In this document: positions 58,935 to 64,000 of the stretch, in pieces
How positions within the stretch are numbered: the first letter of the stretch is position 1
Layout of the letters: each line of letters opens with the position of its first letter
Assembly (NCBI GenBank): GCA_000466585.1
Contig: KE993462.1
Coordinates: forward strand, 62,001 to 126,000
Direction: 5' to 3'
DNA: 64,000 nt
Source: Clostridiales bacterium oral taxon 876 str. F0540
GTDB taxonomy: Bacteria > Bacillota > Clostridia > Clostridiales > Clostridiaceae
Translations under genes and position numbers: made by a program
The notes under the pieces: model-generated
The model's input: only the letters and a program-made list of their open reading frames with translations
The model's database searches: none
Told to the model about the DNA's origin: nothing

Positions 58935-61676
58935 ATGAAACGAATTGAAAATGTTTTCGAAGCATTGAAACAATTATGTTTAGAACAATATAAGGAAAAT
59001 AGAACTATTGTAGGAGTATCGGCTAATACAATATCAAGTTTATTAGGTATTCAAAGAACTAATACTTCAAGTGATTTAAATAAATTATTTAAGGAAAAAA
59101 GAATAGAAAAGGTAGAGGGTAAACCGGTACTCTATAAAGTTGATAGTATACAATTAAGAGAAACAAGTTTGAAACATAAAGAAGGTTTGGAAGAGAATGG
59201 TGTAAGTATAGTTGAGGGATCAGATAACACTGGAGATGTATTTGAAGGAATTATTGGAGCTAAATTAAGTTTGAAAAACTCGGTTCAACAAGCAAGGGCT
59301 GCTATTATTTATCCCCCTAATGGTCTTCATACATTACTTTTAGGAGAGACAGGAACGGGAAAATCAATGTTTGCTGAAACCATGTATAAATACGCAAAGG
59401 AAATAGGTAAAATTAAAAGTAATAGCCCGTTTGTAGCTTTTAACTGTGCTGATTATGCAAATAATCCTCAACTCTTGATGGCACAACTTTTTGGAGTAAA
59501 AAAAGGCGCTTATACAGGAGCCGAAAGAGATAGAGTAGGTCTTGTAGAAAAAGCAAATGAAGGAATACTGTTTTTAGATGAAATACACAGGTTGCCTCCA
59601 GAAGGACAAGAAATGCTTTTTTATTTGATAGATAAGGGAATTTATAGAAGGCTAGGAGATCCAAATACTCAATACCATGCCAAGCTATTAATTATTTGTG
59701 CTACTACAGAAAATATAGAATCAACTCTTCTGAAAACATTTACAAGAAGAATACCTATGATTATTAAACTTCCTTCATTGAAAGATAGGACTATAGATGA
59801 AAGATATCAACTAGTAAAAAGTTTTTTTAAGATAGAAGCGACAAGTATCAAGTCAGATATCCATGTGACTTCGAACGCATTAAAAGCATTATTGCTCTAT
59901 GATTGTTCAAACAATATAGGACAATTAAAGAGCGATGTTAAGCTATGTTGCGCAAAAGCATTTCTGGAAAATATGATGAGAAGAAACAAGCAAATATGTG
60001 TACATAGTGAAGATATGCCGGATTATGTTTTAAGAGGTGTCTTTAAATATAAGGAGTACAAGGAGGAAGTTGATAGCTTTATAAATAAAGACTTGATAAA
60101 GTTTTCAATTAGTGGAAGCAATGGCTTGGAAACTGAAGACAGAAAAATATTTAATTTTTATGAAGCCTTAGAAGAAAAACGAAGGTTATTAGAGGATAAA
60201 GGTGTAAGTGAAAAAGACATTAAACTCATAATGAGTCTTGATATAGATACATACTTAAAAAAGTATATTTTAAATATCGACGATGAAAACTTAGAGGAAC
60301 TATACAAAGTTGTTGATAAGAGAATAGTAAATGCAGTTGAGGAATTCTTGAAATATGCCGGTGAAAATCTGAAAAGAAGATATAGTTCTAAAATATTGCA
60401 TGCGCTTTCAATGCATTTGGCAAGTGCAATTGAAAGAATTAGCAGTGGTAAGGAAATTCAAAACCATCAATTAGAGGATATGAAGAATCAATATAAAAAA
60501 GAATTCAATATTTCTTTTGAACTAAAGGCAAAAGTAAAAAAGCTATTCAACATGGATTTGCCAGAGTCAGAAATAGGATTTATTACTATGTTTCTAACTA
60601 TGGATGAAGAAGAGAGTCATGAGGGAAAAGTTGCAATATTGGTTGCGATGCATGGCGAATCAGCAGCTACTTCAATAGCTGATGTGGCTAATCGGCTCTT
60701 AGAAGAAAATTATGCTATAGGATATAATATGCCTTTAGATCAGAAACCTGAAATTGCACTTGAAAGAATGATTGAAATAGTTAAGAAAATAAATAGTGGT
60801 AAAGGTGTAGTTCTTATGGTTGACATGGGGTCTTTAGTATTTTTTGGAGATATGATTTATGAAAGAACAAAGATTCCAGTAAAAACTATTGAAATGGTAT
60901 CCACTCCTATGGTACTTGAAGGCACCAGAAAAGCTTTGCTTAATTCATCGTTAGAAGATGTATATGATTCTTGTACAAAACTAAGCCCTTATATAGGGAG
61001 AATTTATAAAGAAGAGTATAGATTTAATGAAGGATTTAAAAATGATGTAATTCTAACCGCGTGTGTTACTGGACAAGGTACAGCACTCAAGTTAAAGTCA
61101 ATACTAGAAGAAAAAATAGAAATTTCTAAGTTTGGTATTGATATAATTCCAATTGAAATATCTGATAGAGTAAAATTTAAGGACAATATAAGCAATTTGA
61201 AAAAACAAAAAAATGTTTTAGCTGTAGTTAGTGCTATAAATCCACAGGATGAAGAATTGCTTTACGTATCCACATCAGAAGTATTTAACAAAGAGAAATT
61301 AATAAAACTAAAAGAAATGCTAAATATTATTCAGACAATAAATAATATGGAGGATGTTATTGACGAATCTGTTGATATAGATGCTCCTAAATATATCAAA
61401 GCATTTAAGAGGTTTTATATCTGCTTATTAAATTCAAATGTAACTGTTAGTGAGGATATCTTGTTAGGATTGATCTTACATTTAGCATGTGTAGTTGAAA
61501 GAATACAAAAGGGTATGGAACTTATACACATTAATGCTAAAACAAGATTAGTTGAAGAGCATTTAAATGAATATACGATAGTGAAAAATGCCGCAAAGTC
61601 CATAGAAAATGACTTTAATATAAATCTAGTAAAAGAAGACTATATAAATATAATGAAAATAGTATATTTTTTATAA
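58935..61676 (+). CDS. levR: LevR-type sigma-54 activator with PRD domains
   Basis: 913 residues from ATG at 58935 (GGCGGTGAT before it; the ATG at 58896 has no site). Domains in order: N-terminal helix-turn-helix (about 10-70), AAA+ domain (Walker A GETGTGKS about 137-144, GAYTGA 191-196 which contacts sigma-54, Walker B ILFLDEIHR), PRD1 with phospho-histidine in LSMHLASAIERI, a mannose-type EIIA-like domain (VAMHGESAATSIADV), a EIIB-like part (TACVTGQGTALKLK), and PRD2 (LILHLACVVERI). PTS components phosphorylate these histidines to tell sugar supply. It activates the sigma-54 promoter of the cel operon directly downstream. Confidence 0.95.
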   Translation: MKRIENVFEALKQLCLEQYKENRTIVGVSANTISSLLGIQRTNTSSDLNKLFKEKRIEKVEGKPVLYKVDSIQLRETSLKHKEGLEENGVSIVEGSDNTGDVFEGIIGAKLSLKNSVQQARAAIIYPPNGLHTLLLGETGTGKSMFAETMYKYAKEIGKIKSNSPFVAFNCADYANNPQLLMAQLFGVKKGAYTGAERDRVGLVEKANEGILFLDEIHRLPPEGQEMLFYLIDKGIYRRLGDPNTQYHAKLLIICATTENIESTLLKTFTRRIPMIIKLPSLKDRTIDERYQLVKSFFKIEATSIKSDIHVTSNALKALLLYDCSNNIGQLKSDVKLCCAKAFLENMMRRNKQICVHSEDMPDYVLRGVFKYKEYKEEVDSFINKDLIKFSISGSNGLETEDRKIFNFYEALEEKRRLLEDKGVSEKDIKLIMSLDIDTYLKKYILNIDDENLEELYKVVDKRIVNAVEEFLKYAGENLKRRYSSKILHALSMHLASAIERISSGKEIQNHQLEDMKNQYKKEFNISFELKAKVKKLFNMDLPESEIGFITMFLTMDEEESHEGKVAILVAMHGESAATSIADVANRLLEENYAIGYNMPLDQKPEIALERMIEIVKKINSGKGVVLMVDMGSLVFFGDMIYERTKIPVKTIEMVSTPMVLEGTRKALLNSSLEDVYDSCTKLSPYIGRIYKEEYRFNEGFKNDVILTACVTGQGTALKLKSILEEKIEISKFGIDIIPIEISDRVKFKDNISNLKKQKNVLAVVSAINPQDEELLYVSTSEVFNKEKLIKLKEMLNIIQTINNMEDVIDESVDIDAPKYIKAFKRFYICLLNSNVTVSEDILLGLILHLACVVERIQKGMELIHINAKTRLVEEHLNEYTIVKNAAKSIENDFNINLVKEDYINIMKIVYFL

Positions 61677-61682
61677 TACACT

Positions 61683-61736
61683 TTCGATACACTTATGTGT
61701 ATCGAATAACGTTTACATAGGTGTATAACGATACAC
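61683..61736 (+). promoter_or_regulatory. LevR enhancer palindromes
   Basis: Perfect palindrome TTCGATACAC (61683-61692) TTAT GTGTATCGAA (61697-61706), and the inverted-order pair GTGTAT (61721-61726) AACG ATACAC (61731-61736). They lie about 60-110 bases before the -24 box, the place of an upstream activator site. Confidence 0.75.
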
Positions 61737-61750
61737 ATAATACAGGTTAT

Positions 61751-61786
61751 AATAAGATATTGATTTTTAGTATCTTATTATAACTT
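61751..61786 (+). terminator. Hairpin between enhancer and promoter
   Basis: Arms AATAAGATA (61751-61759) and TATCTTATT (61771-61779), followed by ATAACTTTTT. Probably the levR terminator. Confidence 0.5.
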
Positions 61787-61794
61787 TTTAATTT

Positions 61795-61811
61795 TGGCAT
61801 GGGACTTGCTT
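61795..61811 (+). promoter_or_regulatory. Sigma-54 (-24/-12) promoter of the cel operon
   Basis: TGGCAT (61795-61800), GGGAC, TTGCTT (61806-61811); GG and GC are ten bases apart. Full match to the sigma-54 consensus, about 40 bases before the first PTS gene and behind LevR-type palindromes. Confidence 0.9.
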
Positions 61812-61853
61812 AAAATAATTACGTAGGATAAGTATAATTGAGGAGGAATGCAA

Positions 61854-63116
61854 ATGGAAAAATTTTTTAATTTTTTTCAAGAAAAAATGATTCCACCACT
61901 CGTAAAGGTTGGAAATCAAAGACATCTTGTGGCAATTCGTAATGGACTTGCTATAACTATTCCATTTATCATTGTTGGAAGTATATTTCTTATTTTAGGG
62001 AATCTACCATTCTCATGGTGGGCTGATTTTATCGGAGACTTCGGAAACAAAATGAATGTTGTTGTAAACTCTTCATTTGGGGTTTTAGGTGTTCTTGCCG
62101 CTATAGGAATTGGATATTACTTAGCAAAAGGTTATGGACTAGATCCTATAACTGGATCAGTAATATCTTTTGTAGCTTTCTTAATGACACAAGTTACAGA
62201 AGATTTTAAAATGGATATAAGTAAATTTGGCTCAGAGGGACTTTTTACAGCAATAATAGTTTCTATCTTTGCTATAGAAGTTTTAAGATTTTTTATAAAG
62301 AAAGACATAGTTGTAAAGCTGCCTGAAGGAGTTCCTCCGGCTGTAGGTAACTCTTTCGTAGCACTTACACCTTCTTTAGCAGTCATTATTATTCTTTGGG
62401 TAGTAAGGGTAGTTTTAGGATTCGATATATCAGGATTTATAACTACAATATTCAGCCCAATAGTTTTTGCTCTCAATACTTTACCAGGAATATTGGTTTA
62501 CAGCGCATTAGTAACTTTGCTATGGTCTGCAGGTATTCATGGTGACATGGCGCTTGAAGGTGTAGCGGATCCAATTTTTCTTCAATTTTTAACTGCTAAT
62601 ACAGCAGCATTTATGGCTCATAAGCCAGTACCATATGTTACAGCATCAGGGTTCTATTCGTTATTTGTTAATGTTGGTGGAACAGGTGCAACTTTGTGTT
62701 TAGTATTATTGATGCTTAAATCAAAGAGCAAGCTATATAAATCTTTAGGAAGAGTTGCTTTTCCATCGGCTTGTTTTGAAATAAATGAGCCGGTAATATT
62801 TGGTTTTCCAGTAGTTTTAAATCCAGTAATATTGTTACCGTTTACTTTAGTACCATTAGTTCTTACAACATTATCTTATCTTTTAATGTATTTTAATATT
62901 ATAGGGAGGCCGGTGGCGATGGTTCCATGGACAATGCCGCCGATAATAGGACCATTTATTGCAACCGGAGGAGATTGGAGGGCAGCTTTATGGTCAGCTG
63001 TATCACTTGTAATCGCAATGGTTATTTACTATCCATTCTTTAAAACAGCAGAGAAGCAACAATTGGTAAACGAAGCAAATGATGCAGCAGCAGAAGCTCA
63101 ATCTGTTCAGGCATAG
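61854..63116 (+). CDS. celB: PTS lactose/cellobiose-type IIC subunit
   Basis: 420 residues from ATG at 61854; AGGAGGA lies six bases before it, and the ATG at 61848 is too close. About nine helices; conserved GNQRHLVAIRNGLAITIPFI, SAGIHGDMALEG and FEINEPVIFGFPVVLNP of the cellobiose/lactose IIC family. Imports and phosphorylates a beta-glucoside, probably cellobiose or chitobiose, with the IIB and IIA subunits that follow. First gene of the sigma-54 operon. Confidence 0.95.
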   Translation: MEKFFNFFQEKMIPPLVKVGNQRHLVAIRNGLAITIPFIIVGSIFLILGNLPFSWWADFIGDFGNKMNVVVNSSFGVLGVLAAIGIGYYLAKGYGLDPITGSVISFVAFLMTQVTEDFKMDISKFGSEGLFTAIIVSIFAIEVLRFFIKKDIVVKLPEGVPPAVGNSFVALTPSLAVIIILWVVRVVLGFDISGFITTIFSPIVFALNTLPGILVYSALVTLLWSAGIHGDMALEGVADPIFLQFLTANTAAFMAHKPVPYVTASGFYSLFVNVGGTGATLCLVLLMLKSKSKLYKSLGRVAFPSACFEINEPVIFGFPVVLNPVILLPFTLVPLVLTTLSYLLMYFNIIGRPVAMVPWTMPPIIGPFIATGGDWRAALWSAVSLVIAMVIYYPFFKTAEKQQLVNEANDAAAEAQSVQA

Positions 63117-63136
63117 CTAAAAAAATTTAGGTTTCA

Positions 63137-63161
63137 GGAGCTGTATAAAATATACAGTTCC
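63137..63161 (+). other. Intra-operon hairpin between celB and celA
   Basis: Arms GGAGCTGTATA (63137-63147) and TATACAGTTCC (63151-63161), 3-nt loop, one G-T pair. No T run, so more likely an mRNA processing or stability element than a terminator. Confidence 0.45.
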
Positions 63162-63210
63162 CGATTTATTAATATAAAAGAATGGGTTTTATTTTTTAGG
63201 AGGAATGAAA

Positions 63211-63516
63211 ATGAAAGTTTTATTAATGTGCGCAGCTGGAATGTCAACAAGTCTACTAGTTACTAAGATGGAAAAGTACGCAAAAGAAAAGGGGATAAAT
63301 GATATATTAATAAAAGCCGAACCAGTCGAAGATCTCGATAAGAATATTGATAAATATGATGTGTTTTTACTAGGTCCGCAAGTAAAGTATAAGGAAAAAT
63401 GGGTAAAAGAAATAGTTGAAGGAGTGGGAAAAAAGTATACATGTATTCCTCCTCAAGTATATGGAATGGTAGATGGTAAAAAAACTTTAGAGCTTGCTTT
63501 AGAATTACTAAAATAA
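63211..63516 (+). CDS. celA: PTS cellobiose-type IIB subunit
   Basis: 101 residues from ATG at 63211 (AGGAGG at 63198-63203; the ATG at 63205 is too close). The phosphocysteine is C8 in LLMCAAGMSTS, the usual active loop of IIB-cel. The rest VFLLGPQVKYKEKWVKEI and IPPQVYGMVDGKKTLELAL also fit. Accepts phosphate from the IIA protein and gives it to the sugar. Confidence 0.95.
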   Translation: MKVLLMCAAGMSTSLLVTKMEKYAKEKGINDILIKAEPVEDLDKNIDKYDVFLLGPQVKYKEKWVKEIVEGVGKKYTCIPPQVYGMVDGKKTLELALELLK

Positions 63517-63537
63517 GTTATAATGGAGGCAAAAATT

Positions 63538-63870
63538 ATGGGCTTAGAAGAAATAGTTTTTACAATAATAAGTCATGCAGGAAGTGCAAAATCAATGTGT
63601 TTTGAGGCTTTACGTTTAGCAAGAAATGGAGATTTTCAAACAGCAGAGGCTCTTATTAATAAAGCTAAAGAAGAACTTTATGAAACGCATGATATTCAGA
63701 ATAATATGATTCAAAAAGAGGCTTGCGGAGAAAGACAAGAAGTGACTTTACTTTTAATGCACGCAGAGGATCATTTGATGAACGCAATGCTTGCAAAGGA
63801 TTTAATTGAAGAGATGATAGAGATGTATAAGGAAAATAAGAAGTATAGGGAGATGCTCATAAATGACTAA
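63538..63870 (+). CDS. celC: PTS cellobiose/lactose-type IIA subunit
   Basis: 110 residues from ATG at 63538 (GGAGG at 63526). An all-helical trimeric IIA with HAGSAKSMCFEALRLARNGDF and the phospho-histidine H75 in LLMHAEDHLMNAML. Takes phosphate from HPr. Its stop overlaps the GH4 start, so the two are translationally coupled. Confidence 0.95.
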   Translation: MGLEEIVFTIISHAGSAKSMCFEALRLARNGDFQTAEALINKAKEELYETHDIQNNMIQKEACGERQEVTLLLMHAEDHLMNAMLAKDLIEEMIEMYKENKKYREMLIND

Positions 63871-64000
63871 AAAGGGACTCAAAATTGTAACTATAGGTGG
63901 CGGGTCAAGTTATACTCCAGAACTTATTGAAGGATTTATTAAAAGATATTCGGAGTTGCCTGTAAAGGAACTTTATCTTGTTGATGTACAAGAAGGAAAA
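63863..64000 (+). CDS. GH4 6-phospho-beta-glucosidase (5' part)
   Basis: Only the first 46 residues are in the window. MTKKGLKIVTIGGGSSYTPELIEGF is the NAD-binding start of family 4 glycosidases (split as KIVTIGGGSSYTPEL), which cleave 6-phospho sugars using NAD and a metal. Overlap with celC and the PTS context point to 6-phospho-beta-glucosidase (CelF-like) acting on phosphorylated cellobiose. The stop lies beyond the window. Confidence 0.9.
   Translation, partial: MTKKGLKIVTIGGGSSYTPELIEGFIKRYSELPVKELYLVDVQEGK

Noticed and set aside
1..64000. tRNA, rRNA, intact transposase, integrase or phage genes
   Set aside because: None seen on reading both strands through the coding annotation; not excluded for very short or degenerate RNA genes.

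Overview
The window reads as the chromosome of a low-GC anaerobic Firmicute, most likely Clostridium sensu stricto (genus-level inference). Support: AT-rich sequence with AGA-dominated arginine codons, strong AGGAGG-type ribosome sites, frequent TTG/GTG starts, rubrerythrin, RNase J, a CooS-family protein, a [NiFe] hydrogenase, sigma-54/LevR control of a PTS, and 2-oxoacid/fruit-sugar fermentation genes. No rRNA, tRNA, CRISPR array, phage or intact insertion sequence was seen.

Layout. 1-13 kb: end of a 2-hydroxyacid dehydrogenase, small proteins, a solitary cooS-like gene (minus), a YitT-type membrane protein, RNase J, an ABC exporter, an isochorismatase-family hydrolase, a degenerate kinase-like protein, an orphan gene behind a promoter-terminator pair and a metallophosphoesterase. 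13.0-17.0 kb: a complete arsenic operon (arsR-arsD-arsA-arsC-acr3) with a clear promoter and operator. 17-20.8 kb: amino-acid permease remnant, hydantoinase, a MATE transporter with foreign codon use. 21-24.6 kb: a three-component envelope glycosylation set (GT2, GtrA, GT39). 24.8-26 kb: HPr behind a sigma-54 promoter, adenylate kinase. 26-28.8 kb: [NiFe] hydrogenase small and large subunits plus maturation protease. 29-33 kb: nitrilase-family, P-loop, GNAT and two secreted proteins. 33-40.3 kb: two-component system, HlyD-ABC-permease (MacAB-like) efflux system and a chemoreceptor. 40.3-43.1 kb (minus): rarA and three small proteins, two of them paralogues. 43.2-47.6 kb: PilZ protein and the fru operon. 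47.9-53.5 kb: a second copy of the efflux plus two-component module. 53.7-57.3 kb: MFS and MATE efflux genes around a MarR regulator. 57.4-64 kb: rubrerythrin, a truncated LtaS-like membrane protein, LevR, and a sigma-54-dependent cellobiose-type PTS operon entering a GH4 gene.

How they fit together. Three promoters (glycosylation operon, first two-component operon, first efflux operon) carry the same 11-bp direct repeat at exactly the same distance from the -10 box, so one response regulator probably controls all three as an envelope-stress regulon. A MarR palindrome covers the -35 box of both the MFS and MATE promoters. LevR very probably drives the cel PTS operon through two palindromes and a textbook -24/-12 promoter. 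The most unusual single proteins are the CooS homologue, in which an active-site cysteine ligand is glutamate, and the hydrogenase small subunit, which lacks one proximal-cluster cysteine. All family calls come from reading motifs in the sequence; no database search was possible.
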